Shown here: piece by piece, positions 11,801 to 24,000 of the stretch | Layout of the letters: each line of letters begins with the position of its first letter | How positions within the stretch are numbered: the stretch's first letter is position 1 | Assembly (NCBI GenBank): GCA_000310025.1 | Contig: FN649738.1 | Location: 329,386-393,385, forward strand | DNA: 64,000 nt | Direction: 5' to 3' | From: Ectocarpus siliculosus | Taxonomy: Eukaryota > Sar > Phaeophyceae > Ectocarpales > Ectocarpaceae | Notes under the pieces: model-generated | Told to the model about the DNA's origin: nothing | The model's database searches: none | Seen by the model: the letters and a program-made list of their open reading frames with translations, nothing else | Made by a program: the position numbers and the translations under genes

Positions 11801-14800
11801 CAGTAGCGGCTACGGTTTAAGAGAACTTATTTAAGAGAAAGTACGGATTTAAGAGAGAGGAATTGGCGTGTACCAATAACAATCGATTTAAGAGAAATTT
11901 CCTTTTGCAGCTGGGATTTTTCTCTTAAATCGAACAATGTGGAAACCACGTGGACACACACACCCACACAGCTGCAGACACCATGCCCTGCGTGGCGGGC
12001 AGTCGCTGCACGGCTGTCCCCGATCACACGCCAGGCCCGCCGGCGTTCACAAACCACCAATGTAGAGGAGTCTGCAGGCAGTACCTCCATGGCACCTGTG
12101 GTGTGGTGGACCCTCAGGGCACCTCCGAGATGCATCGCATCTGCCACAACTGCCTTTCCTCCCGTGAGCGCATGACTTCAGGCGTGGGGAGTGCTGGTGG
12201 GACTGCTGGCGCGCCGTCAGAGAAGCGCAACTCCTCGGGGAGCAAAGGCAAGGGCTCCCCGGGTGCAAGTGGTAGCTTGAGACTTGGCCAGCATGGCGCG
12301 AAAAAAAAAGGCGGCGCAGCCAAGCGCAAGCGGGTGTCGGTCGAGGTGAAGGTGAACGCCATCGAGCTTCTGAAGACGATGTCTGTCGCCGCAGTCGCGG
12401 CGAAGCTGGGGATAGGCGAGAGCACCGTCTACAGCTGGAAGAGTGGCGAGAAGAAGCTTAAGGACGCAGCAGCGGTCGGCAAGGCTGGCGCGAAGTCTAC
12501 GAAGGGAGGAGAGTTTCCAAAGGTGCGTTCAGGACAGTTTTTTTTTCTTTTGTGTCACGGGCGGTGTGTTTTCTTTTTTTGTTCAAAAGTCAAGTGAAAG
12601 AAGACATGTGTATCTGCTGCTGTTCCGTGTTCAACAATCAAGTTAGAAACGTGTGTACTCGTAACTATGTATGTAGTAATATACAATATGTTTCTGCTGC
12701 TGCGCCACGATCATGTATGGTTTACAGCATGTGAGTTTTTGGTACGCTCACACATGTGCACTATGTATTACAAGGTAGTAGTAGTAGTACTGCTGTGAAA
12801 AAGACATGCTTGTGTGTTATGTACTGCTGTGAAAAGACACGCTTGTGTGCCATGTATGTACACATGCATGATGCCCGCGGACTTATTGGTGATCTTTTCA
12901 CGTGCTACTACTGCTGTTGTGTTTTTTTTTGGCAATGGCAAAAAGCCAAAAGGTCTAGTCTGAAGTCCATCGCATGTTCAAAACTTTGCGGGGAATACTT
13001 GATGTCCAGCAGGGTGTGCTCGGCTCTACCTCTTGGTACTTGGGGTCCTGTGCGCTTGTCATCTATGATCAGAAACATTGTCGCTGCCACACCCTGCATG
13101 TACGAATTGAACCTGCTGTTTTCCAACTTGTTGCTCTCCTTCGCATCGATTGGCAGGTGGAAAAGGCTGTGATGGAGCTCCTCACACACGCGCGGGCGCA
13201 TGGTCTGCCTGTGGATCGGTTGGCCATCCAGGCCTTTGGGCGCAAAGCGAAAGCAACTGTCGCAGCCAAGGCATCAACACCTGCAGAACGTGACCGACTC
13301 GACAAGTTCATCGCCTCTGAGGGGTGGGCAAAGAAGTTCATCGCTCGCCACAACCTCAAGTCCAGGAAGCTGCACGGCCAGGCGGGAAGCGTCGACGATG
13401 CAGCTATCGCCGACGGAATCCGCAAGGTCCGAGAGATGATCGCGAGGTACGACCCGGACAACATCATCAACTGCGACGAGACTGCGCTTCAGTACAAGAT
13501 GTTGCCCCGCAGTACGTACACCGCACCTGGGGAGGACAAGCGCACGGTGCGGGGGGTGAAAGGCATGGGATTCAAGGATCGCGTCACGCTGTACGTGGCA
13601 CACCGCACCTGGGGAGGACAAGCGCACGGTGCGGGGGGTGAAAGGCATGGGATTCAAGGATCGCGTCACGCTGTACGTGGCGGCCCACGCCAGCGGCCGC
13701 AAGGTACCACTGGCTATGATCGGCCACTCCAAGAACCCCCGGTGCTTCAGGCTCAGAAAGCTGCCCGTCAAGTACTTCAGCCAGTCCAACGCGTGGTCTG
13801 ACGCGCGCGTCTTCGGCTTGTGGTGGGAGGAGGTGCTTCTTCCGTGGGTGCGTTCCATCACCAGCAAACCCGTCCTGCTCACCATGGACAACCACAGCAG
13901 CCACGCGAACCTGGTGGACCCCCGTGGGCAGGTGACGGTCCTGGAGCTGCCGCCGAACTGCACCGCCAAACACCAGCCCTGCGACGCCGGGATCATCGCA
14001 GCCCTGAAGAAGATCTTCAGGACCTTGCTGCTCCGCATCCGCGTCGACACGATGGACGACGCGGCGAACCTCCGAACGGAAGCGATAAGACGCAAGGTGG
14101 TCAGCGGCTGCCACGGGCTGGCGGAGGGATCCGCACCTCACCTACTCGACGCCGCTGAGCTCTGCAACGACGCGTGGGGGCGTGTTTCTGAGGACACCAT
14201 CAGGAGGTGCGTGGATTCGTTGTTTTTTTTCAGCTCTCATCGTTGTTCATTTTTGACATGGAGTTTTTGTTGCTTGTGCTTGATCTTTTTTTTTTTTTTC
14301 CTTCTCGTTGCAACGGTAGAGATTACCTTGGGGTCAAAATTTCACATGGAGCATCTTCTCATATAACAAGGAAAAATTACAAGGAAACCAAAACAAAATC
14401 ATGGCCCACACTGTTTCTCTGTGCGTGCCTCGTTTTTTTTTTCTTGCCGCCCGGGTTGCAGGTGCTGGAAGAAGGCAGATATCCTCTCTGCAGCCATGCA
14501 CGCCGACATCGACGCGGAGGTTGGCCGCACGAAGACCACCGGCAAGCAGGACGGAGCGGACGAGCTGGAGACCTTGATTTCGCGCATGAGCTTGCGAACG
14601 AAGGGTGCAAAAGGCATCGACGAAGACATCGCAGACGCGCTCGCTGGCTTGGGGCTGGCACCGGGGGCGAAGCCCACGCCGGCTGCCATGAAGGCGGTAG
14701 ACACATGGCTGTCTGTAGAGGACAACGTGGAGGTAGCCGAAGCGATCGTTACAGAGATGGTAGAGGACCTCTGTGATGAGAATTTGGTGGGCATGGATCT

Positions 14801-15783
14801 TTCCTCTGACGACGAGGACGACGACCTGGTTGAGCTACGCCAATCGGGACAGTCGGCGGCGGCAGCGGCCCCGGCTCCGCCGCCGTACGCGAATGTAGCA
14901 AATCATTTTGGTGAACTTGAGGATACTGCCGAGAAGTGCCGCATGTCCGAAGTGTCTTTTCACCTCCGCAAGGCTAAGCTAGCGTGGATGAGTGCCTACG
15001 GTTCGAGGGAAACCAAGCAGACGTGCATGAGCGACTTCCTTTGACGGTTGCAGCGCAGATCGTGTTCAGGCTGACAGGTCGCCAGGGTAGCGTTGGTTTC
15101 TTGGGTTTGTGTTATTTGTACGGCGAGTGATGTTTTGATATTGTGAAGCTGTTTTTTGTTCGTTGACTCGTGTTTTTGTCGGGGGTTCAAATCGATGGGA
15201 TGAGAGGTATGAAGGTGTTACATATGTTGAGGGTACGGTGGGAGGAAGGTGCAGTGTGTAAACGGGTGCGTCGTTCTTGAGTGCTGGTGCATTCGTCGCC
15301 TCGTGTTGTCCTTCTAGAAGAGGTGCAACTATGAAACCCAGCTATAAAACAACTCAACCAAAACCTTTTACGTGCCCACGTGCAAAAATGTGCATCGCAT
15401 CACACGACGATGATTTATTTTTCCGAACGCAGATCCACCAAAAGCGTACAACGTACAGCAGTGCTTGGGTCCACGTGCTTGCCAACCAAGAGAATGAGCG
15501 GTGTTTGGAGGTAGCCCGACGTGGTAACGCTAGCTGCGCAAGTGACATGCATGATACGCTCTCTTTATGACCTATTTTGGCATTCGAGTGTAGTCAGTGC
15601 GCGAGAGCCCCTGTTTCACGACCTTCAGTTTTGTCTACGATATAAGAGAGAATTCTCTTAAAGTGAGATTCTGTTTAAGAAAATTATCTCTTATATCGTA
15701 GCCAACACGATATAACAGAAAGCCGGGTTTAAGAGAGTGAAATTGGCTTGTACCGACCCTCTCTTGAACCGTAGCCGCTACTG
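11801..15783 (+). mobile_element. pogo/Tigger-type DNA transposon with TIRs and TA target duplication
   Basis: The left end starts CAGTAGCGGCTACGGTTTAA and the right end is its inverse, matching 23 of 24 terminal bases. Both ends are flanked by TA (11799-11800 and 15784-15785), the target duplication of the Tc1/mariner/pogo superfamily. Subterminal TTTAAGAGA motifs recur in both orientations at both ends and are likely transposase binding sites, although that role is inferred. The length is 3983 bp and the interior carries a three-exon DDE transposase. The near-perfect ends suggest a fairly recent insertion, but the transposase reading frame is interrupted, so this copy probably cannot move by itself. 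Confidence 0.93.
11983..15044 (+). pseudogene. pogo/Tigger-type DDE transposase, three exons, frameshifted
   Basis: Exons: 11983-12522, 13157-14206 and 14462-15044, joined in phase by GT-AG introns. Exon 1 gives a Cys/His-rich N-terminus (CVAGSRC, CRGVCRQYLHGTC, HRICHNC), a basic Lys-rich stretch, and a psq-like helix-turn-helix (AAVAAKLGIGESTVYSWK). Exon 2 gives a CENP-B-like HTH and the catalytic core with acidic residues in NCDETAL, TMDNHSSH and HQPCDAGI. The exon 2-3 junction gives AWGRV...TIRRCWKKADIL, typical of Tigger and CENP-B proteins. Exon 3 has an acidic tail. An 82-bp tandem duplication (units at 13518 and 13600) lies between the first two catalytic residues. Since 82 is not a multiple of three, it shifts the frame. 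The introns contain T-runs and a local duplication near 12785-12850. Confidence 0.9.
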
Positions 15784-15827
15784 TAATCAAAATAGGTACC
15801 TACCTATTTTATTTTATTTTTTCTTAA

Positions 15828-16003
15828 TATGACACAACGAATCCATCTCTATCATAGAAAAGAGTCTGAGACAGATTAGCAATGAATTCATAGCGTCAGA
15901 AAGCACCTGTATGTCTACGGTTTCCCAGACAGCATATAGGGACATCTCCTGCGGGTAACAGGCTCAACAAGAAAGTTTGGTAGCTGTCTTGTGTGTCTCA
16001 TAT
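15828..16003 (+). mobile_element. SINE-like repeat family A, 5'-truncated copy
   Basis: About 175 bp match the body of the longer copy at 19752-20066 on the minus strand, including CCATCTCTAT, AGATTAGCAATGAAT and GGGTAACAGGCTCAACAAG. The tRNA-like head is absent. It begins just past the right end of the pogo-type transposon. Divergence is moderate, so it is an old copy. Confidence 0.7.
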
Positions 16004-17396
16004 ATGTGATGTTCGGAAGGTGCAGAAGAAATTTTATTGTAATTAATTGGTTCTTCAGGGAAGGCATGCGGGATAACTTTTTCGTGCACGTTTGGATCAC
16101 GCAGAAAGGTCCCCCCACCCTGAGCCCCCCCTACCGACCCCTCCTGCGGTGCTTGCCTGTGACTGGTAACGCGAGAAGAGTTCAGCACCCTCTTGATTAC
16201 ACGCGAACAGCTGCGTGTGTGTAGCACTTTCCACAACCAAGAACGGAACAATGGAAACGGTAATCGCTCGGAAAAAAAAAAAACCGCCAACCTGCACCCG
16301 CCTCTCTAACTCTCTAATCGGTGCAAGTTGTTGTCCGCGAGACGACGAGCTCTACACATGCATCGTTTGTTGTGCCTTCCATAGCAGGAGAACACTGGAT
16401 TGCCCATCGATACATACACATGCGATGCACAGGCCTCTTCGGGTACGCTGGTCTTCGGAAGTCAATATTTACTGCTGTACCTCCAGAAGGCATGATGTGA
16501 CACCCAAGGTCCCGAAGGTAGACCTCACGTACGTACCACTTTCGAAGGAACGTCCCTTTCCCTCGTCCACCGTCACCTCTACTTCCACCGCATCAATCTT
16601 CCCTGCTGTACTTAAGTTATACTGTAGGCCTAAAAGGGAAACCATCCCGACAGAGAATCGAGTCCGCAACTACAGTAGTGTGGTAGCTGAGGGGCACCAG
16701 GATATGGACAGAGATACACGCGTTCTTTTGCACAAAGAAATTGCAAGAATGTGGCGCCAACGGCGCACACGGGGATGCCAATCAATCAATCCATGCGGGC
16801 TCCACAAACCAACGGGCTACTTGCTGCCAAAAAGTGTGGATGAGAGGGGTATTTCATCGAGAGCTGTGTCGGTTGGGGGTTGGCAACAATTCTCTTGATT
16901 GAGGAGCAATCGACATACCACTGCTGTTAAGTAGATCGCGCACCTGCTGCGTACACGACCGCACGTTCTTGGCACGGAGAGAGAGAGAGGCCTGAAAGTC
17001 GTTTGTTTCATGGCCAGACCTGAAAGTCGTTCATGGCTCCACCGAGACTTCCTTCCCTTGGTTGTGTTAGAGAGAGAAGCTTGAAATACATACAATAGCT
17101 ACTTGGACAGACAGAAACGGGCCGTTTTCCACGGGCAAATCCCGTTCCGAATGAAGTCAGATGGCCGCGATTACAATCGTTTTTGGCGATTGGTCGTGAT
17201 TACTGCTCTGGCTGCTGTTGCTGTTGTTGGTGACAGGGGTGCGGCGGTTCTGCAGGCACTTTGGTGGTGGGGGTCACTTTGAAAATAGTGGAACACTGCT
17301 GTAACTCGGAGACCAGTTTCTGCGCTGCATCATGTTCTGGTTTGATGCTTGATGCACGGGGTGAACCTTCCAACTATGCTGGAACACCCGTACGCG
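16004..17396. other. No gene recognised
   Basis: A 227-codon plus-strand frame spans 16215-16898 but has no recognisable motif, and no splice or codon pattern convinces me it is real. A GA run lies near 16978-16988. Confidence 0.35.
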
Positions 17397-17828
17397 GCGT
17401 GGGCGAGGCTGCGGGAGACGGTCCTCGTCGAGCAATCGGTGGCGTCCACGTGCCAAGGACCTCCCAAGAGCACAGCAGGCGCGCTTCCCGTTTGCTGGAA
17501 GTATGTAGTAACGCGGGGGGGCCGCCCCAACCGAACACAGCAGATTGCATCATACTTCTATTGCCGTTGGCTAGTAAGATAGATGAACAGACGCCCCGCG
17601 CCGGTCTCGCCTCAGGTTAGATAGCACGCGTGCACCGCACTGGATCCTTCAAGTTGGAAGCACAAGCACCGCGCAACACCCTACTGCTTTGCGTATGTGC
17701 GTGTGTGTCTGGACTCACCGCTTGACACCCGGGCGATCGCCACACCGCCGCCCCAACCATCGTCACCACGGCTTTCAAAGCCCAGCTTGGCACCACAGGC
17801 CAAGAAGCGCCACTTCTCCTGCCCGCCG
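17397..17828 (-). CDS. Unrecognised exon pair, possibly part of a gene
   Basis: A first exon at 17828-17719 is bounded by a good acceptor (CAACAG) and a strong donor (GTGAGT). It is GC-rich and encodes WRFLACGAKLGF and GGGVAIARVSS. A second exon begins at 17460 after GGGAG, in matching phase, and continues PWHVDATDCSTRTVSRSLAH to about 17397. The first exon faintly resembles the middle of SYLF (Ysc84-type lipid-binding) domains, where a Gly-rich turn precedes a V(V/I)AR strand, but the second exon does not continue that pattern. I could not find the start, the end or further exons. It may be a gene fragment or a chance splice pattern. Confidence 0.28.
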
Positions 17829-18130
17829 CTGTTGTGGACAGCACTGTACATCGCGCTCGTTTTCTCGCCCTCCTCCCTGGCATCTCTCTTTCTCTCCCGC
17901 GCTTGCTGGGGGGCGATTGCCACGGGATCACCAAATTCTTGTTTTGAGCCTACTGCCGTGAGAGCCTGATCGCCTCGAGTTGTTGAGCAGAGAGGAAACA
18001 CGGAAAAAAAAATGTTGGGCCCGCCCCAGTCAGTTGGTGCGCAGTTTCGGACAGTCCTGTGTCGTGTCCAGTTCCATCAAGATCATCGAGTATCATATCC
18101 TCAGATCCTTTCATCCTTTCCTATGCATAT

Positions 18131-18292
18131 GTAGTTCCTGGCCAGGCAGGGGGGAAGCACCAAGTGTAGTAGTTCGTGTGTACACAGAGGAAGAGTGCTT
18201 CACTCTTCTCGAATTAAAGAATCGAAGGAAAAGTACCGCAGGAGGGATGAGTTGCGGTGGTCAGGGAGAGGAACCCTCCTGTCTGTGTGACC
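18131..18292 (+). mobile_element. SINE-like repeat family B, 5'-truncated copy
   Basis: It matches the body of the copy at 47676-47918, sharing CTTCTCG, AGAATCGAA, ACCGCAGGAG-like and GAACCCTCCTG blocks and ending near GTGTGACC. The tRNA-like head is missing. Several small indels indicate an old insertion. Confidence 0.6.
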
Positions 18293-19751
18293 ACCCACTG
18301 TTTGACTGTTTGGAGTTAAACGGCAAAAAAAGGTTATGACTCTTTAAACGGCACAAAATGCTGTGAGCGCTGATTTTTGGGTCAGGATAAAGCAGTAGAA
18401 CAACTCCTCGACGATGAAGCAACAGCAATAATACGGTGTTTGCGAAGTTGAAATTTCAGTTTCATCTTGGTCTTTTTGATCCCCCCGAGCGCCGAAGACC
18501 AATGCATCTTTAGGAATTCAATCTTTTGCTTTATGGAATTGCCCCCAAAGACCGCAGGAAAGCTTGAATTCAGTCTTGCTCATTTTGGTCTTTGAAGGAA
18601 CAGTTTTTGATTATTGGCCTATGCACCCACCCCGAGATACTCCCGACGTCCTCCCGACACCGCCGCACCATCCCGTGGAGCTGCCCAAACACACACACCT
18701 TGGCCGCCGTAGACGACACCATGCATGGCGAACCAACTACAAACAGCAGCAGTGCCGCCAGACCACAGACGGTCAGACAAACGTCGCAGCACCGCACACC
18801 CGGTGCGCATTGCATGCTGCCGACATGGTGCAACTTTTGCTTCATCTTAAATGTTTATGCGTGGACAGACAGAAGCATGCCGCTCTACATGCATGCTCAT
18901 AATAAGTGACACATCAAACCGCGGCGTGAGGAGGGTGAGGCGGTGAGGCGGGCGGCATAGATCTCAGGAGTGCGGCACAGGTGGTGGAGGCGGAGGTGAT
19001 GGAGATGGGGATGCTTCAAGCGGCGTGGGGGCGTGAGGAGCTAGCTGCAGCGCGTGCGTCCTGTGGACCGTGCTGTGGTGATTTGTTTGACAGGAAACTA
19101 TCGACTCCGTCGACGACTGACTGCGATATGTATCACAACTTGTTCGCGTGCTGAAGGGGTACGTACACACATACATGCATGCCTCCGCTTTTTGCGGCGC
19201 TACGCTTCCCATGCACTCCCGGTAACTGAACTGGGCCAACCGCCTGTTCATGAATTAGTACGTTGCTCCATCAGTATTCTCCATGACTGGGGGTGGGTGA
19301 GGGTGCAGTGATAGTGGAGTAGTAGTAGCCTTGTTGGGGTGAAAGCGGAAGCTCGGAAATATGTTTGGTGTTCCGAGTCGGCTCAACCATCTGTCTGCCG
19401 CCGCCGGCAAAGGGGCTCCGTCGTATTGAACGCAACGTTCTAGGAAATTTCCGCATGTTCAAGACTGAAATATTGCGCTCCGGTCTTTGCAAGCTATTTT
19501 TGAAACCAAAATTCAATCTTGGGCCGGAATTCCTTCAAACTTCCAAGACTGAAATGGGAGACCATTTCGCAAACACCCTAATAATAGTAATAGTGTGGAT
19601 TGTGATGTTGAATTGGCGTCGACCGCGCAAACCGTTGACCGGTGTATGTATGTTGTCTTTCTTTTTAGAATGGACCGCGCAGCAAACCGATTTCCCCTAA
19701 TAAATCTTCCGTCTGTAGCTTCCCAACATAACATACATACATACATGCAGA
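18293..19751. other. No gene recognised
   Basis: Open frames are short and include Pro/Ser low-complexity stretches on the minus strand near 18964-19050. A run of ATGT-type tetranucleotides lies at 19730-19750, at the 3' end of the adjacent SINE-like copy. No domain is recognised. Confidence 0.4.
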
Positions 19752-20066
19752 TAGATACACAACAAGATGGCTACCAAACTGCCTTGTTGAGCCTGTTACC
19801 CACAGGGAAGATATCGCTGTGTGCTGTTCGGGAAATCGTAGACACACAGATAGCCCTTCGCTGACGCAGTGGATTCATTGCTAATCTATCTTAGAGTTCT
19901 TTCTGTAGATAGAGATGGGTTCATTATGTCATGAGAAAAAAAAAAAACATTCTCGAGAATTTATTCTAGTGCGAAAAATACTCACTTTGCCGGGGACTCG
20001 AACCCATGTGACCTGGCCCTCGGCAGTAGGCTGCGAGGGTATACCCACTAGACCACCGGGGCGACC
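19752..20066 (-). mobile_element. tRNA-derived SINE-like repeat family A, long copy
   Basis: Reading on the minus strand, the head starts GTCGCCCCGG and contains a good A box (TGGTCTAGTGGG), a six-pair anticodon-like stem (CCCTCG with CGAGGG) and a B box (GGTTCGAGTCC). The acceptor-stem halves do not pair, so this is not a working tRNA gene. A body of about 200 bp follows; it is shared with 15828-16003. The 3' end runs into ATGT-type tetranucleotides, as in SINEs with simple-repeat tails. Pol III transcription is inferred from the boxes. Confidence 0.72.
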
Positions 20067-20078
20067 ATGTGTGTAGAC

Positions 20079-20165
20079 GCCGAAATCAAACCACTACCAC
20101 TACTTTAGACTGCTGTGTAAATGGTAGTCACACAGCTGACTACTCTATAAAGGTTCGATTTCGGC
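20079..20165. repeat. Inverted repeat with 14-bp arms
   Basis: The arms GCCGAAATCAAACC and GGTTCGATTTCGGC enclose about 59 bp. A similar structure at 47957-48010 also lies close to a SINE-like repeat. It could be a small fold-back element or a shared flank of the SINE source. Confidence 0.6.
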
Positions 20166-20626
20166 TTCTCTACAAACAAACGCTGTATGGGGAGTAGACT
20201 ATGTGCCATGTACTTTTTCCTCTCTCCTCCGATACCTGGTACACGGAGAGAGAAGAGAGTCTGGCGTTGACACGTGGTCGAGCTTGCTTGTGGTTCTTGG
20301 TTACCAAATAGGGTCGCCGGTATCTTAGAACCATCTGCAGCAGGATTTCCTAATCCTACTCGCTGGAGATGGCTTCAACACAGGCATCCTTTCGCTTGCT
20401 GGTACATTTAATTTACAGATTGTTACGGGAGAGAGAGAGAGAGAGGCGAGAATTCTATCCCGTGGATGTATCCGAAAAAACGTCCAACCAAGAAGAACGG
20501 GGTAAATAGTCTGTAATTCCGTATTTCCTCATGTTCCGCATGTGCATACAGTAGTGGCACCCTTGAAGTGGCACCCTGAATAGTGGCATCAAATTCTCTT
20601 GTCACACTCACTCTCAACCCGATACA

Positions 20627-20959
20627 TGTGGATGACAGGTGTAGAAGTGCTGTAACCATTGTTGTTGCACATACCAAAGTAGGACCAAGATACGATCCGA
20701 ACGGAGGATCTTACTGATGGTTGATCAGCAAGAGACCCGACTGTGGATGCGTCCCTCTTGGCGCCACCTGTGGAGCTTGGGAATCCGAGACCCTCGGGCT
20801 TGGTCTCCCTTGCCCCTTCGGCGGCACACTCTCCCTTGTCTCTCTCTTCTGAGACCCTCTCCTCTCTAAATCTCGACGAAGAGAACTGCCAGCCCTTAGT
20901 AGTGGGAAAAGACTACTGCGACCTGGGCCTCCCCCCCAACGAGGGAAGCCTGTGTCCTT
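20627..20959 (+). repeat. 5' LTR of the Ty3/gypsy element
   Basis: 333 bp starting TGTGGATGAC and ending GTGTCCTT. It appears identical by eye to the 3' LTR. A possible primer binding site (starting TGGCG) follows two bases downstream. Confidence 0.92.
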
Positions 20960-21014
20960 ATTGGCGTCGACGAATTAAAAGATACTCTGCTGGTACTGGA
21001 GGTAGAGGTCAGAG

Positions 21015-24000
21015 ATGCCGAAAAAATCAGCCGTGCAACGCGCTCGCGATAAGGCGGACGCGGCGGAGGAAAAGAGCCTCAAGGAGCAGCAACGCCGCCT
21101 TGAGCTGGAGGCTGAGCTAGATCAGCTCAAGCAATGCCTCGCCTCCAAACACCCGACAACCCCGCTAGCGCGTGGGACACCCTCGGAACGCGTGCCGGCT
21201 TCACGCCCCTCGGGTGATAGCAGCCTTCTTGAGGAACAGTCGGATGACCCTGAGGGTGCCGACCGCGCGAGTGCCACCAGCGGCGGTGAAGATGGCGGTG
21301 ATCCCGGTGAGCGCGACACGTTTGACGACGGCGAGAGGGGAGACGAGTATGAGGATGTTCCTCCTGCCGCCGGCCGGCAGCAGCAGGGGCGTTGGGCAGA
21401 TGAGGAGGAACCCGAAGATGAGGAGCCCGAGGTTCTTACGTCTCCGGCTGGCGCACCCATTGTGGAGATGCTGAAACAGCACCACCGTGATGGAACCGAA
21501 CCTCCCGAATGGCTTATGTCCATTGTACTGCCCGCCAACTCGCGAAAGGTGAATACTGCAGGTGGTAGCATGCCTGCTGTCCGACACGAACCCAACGTTG
21601 GTAGCGAGGGTAGTGCCCGCCCGAACCTCCGGCGTGACAACAGCATACCATCTAATTTTGCTTCACAGCAGTCACCTATCCCGTCTCGGCAATTAGTAAA
21701 CGATTTTTCTCCGCAATCCGTGGAGACCCCGCGAGAAATCGACAACACCAGCAGGACTAGCGACCCTCTAGTGATGTCGAATGCCTCACCTACACACTCT
21801 AATGTGCGCGCTGATGAACACCCGTCAGCGCACACTACGGGTACGTCTGCTCGTTTCGTCTTAAAACCCGCAGACCTACCCAAAGATCTTGTTTTCTCAG
21901 GGGCACCTTGGCAAGATATTGTAGAACTTTTGGCGCAATACCGTGCACGTGTGAAACTGAACTCAGTCGACAACTGCCCTGACCATGTAGTCGACCAACG
22001 TGCTGTGCGATACCTCCCGCTGTGTGTGACGTGCAGAGCGCGTACCACCAGATACCCGTTGCAGCAGCGGAGCAAGAGAAGACCGCCTTTGTAACTCAAA
22101 AAGGAAAATGGGTTTTTAAACGTCTCCCTTTTGGAATTGCGAACGCTCCGTTTTTATTTGCTCGCATGATGTCATTAGCATTTGCACATTTTGGACCCCG
22201 AAGTGGCCTCCTTGTTTACATGGACGACATCATTTGCTGTAGTTCGACTTGGGAAAGTCATCTAACATTGTTAGAAAATACATTTCAAGCCCTTCAAGCC
22301 GCAGGGCTCACATTGAAACCTTCCAAGGTACAATTCGGGCCAAGGGAAGTAAAATATTTAGGTCACATTTTGTCTGCGAAAGGAATTCGAATCGGAGACG
22401 ACCGCATTAAAGCTATTGTTGACCTGCCCGCTCCTAAAACGATCAAAGAACTCCGTTCAGTTTTAGGCATGATCAATTTTGTGAGGAAATTTCTCCCAGA
22501 TTTGTCCACGGTGGTAGCGCCGTTGGTAGACCTCACTAAAAAAGAGCACGTAAAATCGATTGCAAAACGTTGGCGAAACGACCATGATGAGGCGTTTGCG
22601 ACAGTCAAACGACTGCTCACGGAAGCACCTATTTTACACTTTCCCGATTTTACAAAAGACTTCGTCGTGCACGTGGATGCCAGCGAAGCAGGTGCTGGAG
22701 CTTTCCTTGCGCAGCAAACAGGAGATGACCTCAACATTATTGCGTATTTCAGCCAACGATTCAACAATGCTCAGCGCCACTATTCCCCAACCATGAAAGA
22801 ATGTTACGCCGTCGTACTAGCAATACAGCACTGGCGGCCCTATTTATGGGGCAGACATTTTGAAGTTGTGACGGACCATGCTGCGCTGAGATACTTGTAC
22901 ACCATGCAGGACACTTCAAATTTGCTGACTAGTGGGCTATCGCTCTGCAGTCCTTTGACTTTACCGTGCGACACAAGCCGGGGAGGTTACACGTTGTTCC
23001 GGATACCTTATCTCGGTTGTTTGCTTTTGAGTACCAGCAACACTTAGAAGCCCCGAAACTAACACCGATTTGTAGGAATGTCCCCAAGGATCCTGCTTTG
23101 CATGTAGCTGTACCGAACAGACCTTATCAAGTGGCCGCAGACCGCCTGGAAAATTTGAAACCAGTGCAAAGTGATCGCGAATTGTTTACCATTAATTCGG
23201 TTTACATCAGCGCGACCAACGTTTTTGAAACGATGAACCGAGACATCTTGCGAAAGAAACAAGCAGCCGAGTATGGGAAATACATCGACTATCTTGTGGG
23301 GGAAAACGCACGAGTCCCGGACAACGAAACAGCAACAACCATGTCCTATTATTTTGTACGAGACGGATTGCTGTTCAAATCGTATTTACCAGGTTACCTC
23401 AGGAAACGGAGTACTTTCACTGATCAATTAGTATTGCCACAAGCTCTCACGGGCTTAGTTTTGCACGCTTACCATGATCACGTTTTGTCCGGAGGTCACC
23501 TAGCATCTAGACCGACTTATGACAAGATCCGCCAAAAATATTGGTGGCCGACCATGAGTCGTGACGTTCGCACTTGGTGTCAGGAGTGCCAAGCATGCCA
23601 ACGTCGGAAAACCGCGCACAATCGCACCAAACTGCCAACTGGACACGTACCAGTACAACGACCGTTTGAGCGAGTTTCAGTGGACTTAGTTGAATACAAG
23701 AGCGAATCGATGTCAGCCGCCGGCGTACGATGCAAATATGTCCTATCCATGATGGACCATCTAACCCGATTCACCGTGTTGACTCCGATTCCGAATAAAT
23801 CAGCTGTCACAGTTGCTCAGGCTATCATTGACCGCATCATAGGCATTTTTGGACCGCCTGAGATGTTGCATTCTGATCAAGGGCCTGAATTTGAGAATAG
23901 TGTGATCCACCAGTTACAGAGTATTCTGAACTACAAGAAAACCCGCACAACACCATATCGTCTGCAAGGGAATTCTGTGTCGGAACGACTACATTCAACG

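Noticed and set aside
16215-16898. 227-codon plus-strand gene
   Set aside because: No motif, biased composition and no splice or homologue support.
19985-20066. tRNA gene on the minus strand
   Set aside because: A and B boxes and an anticodon-like stem are present, but the acceptor stem does not pair and the T stem is weak. A SINE head fits better.
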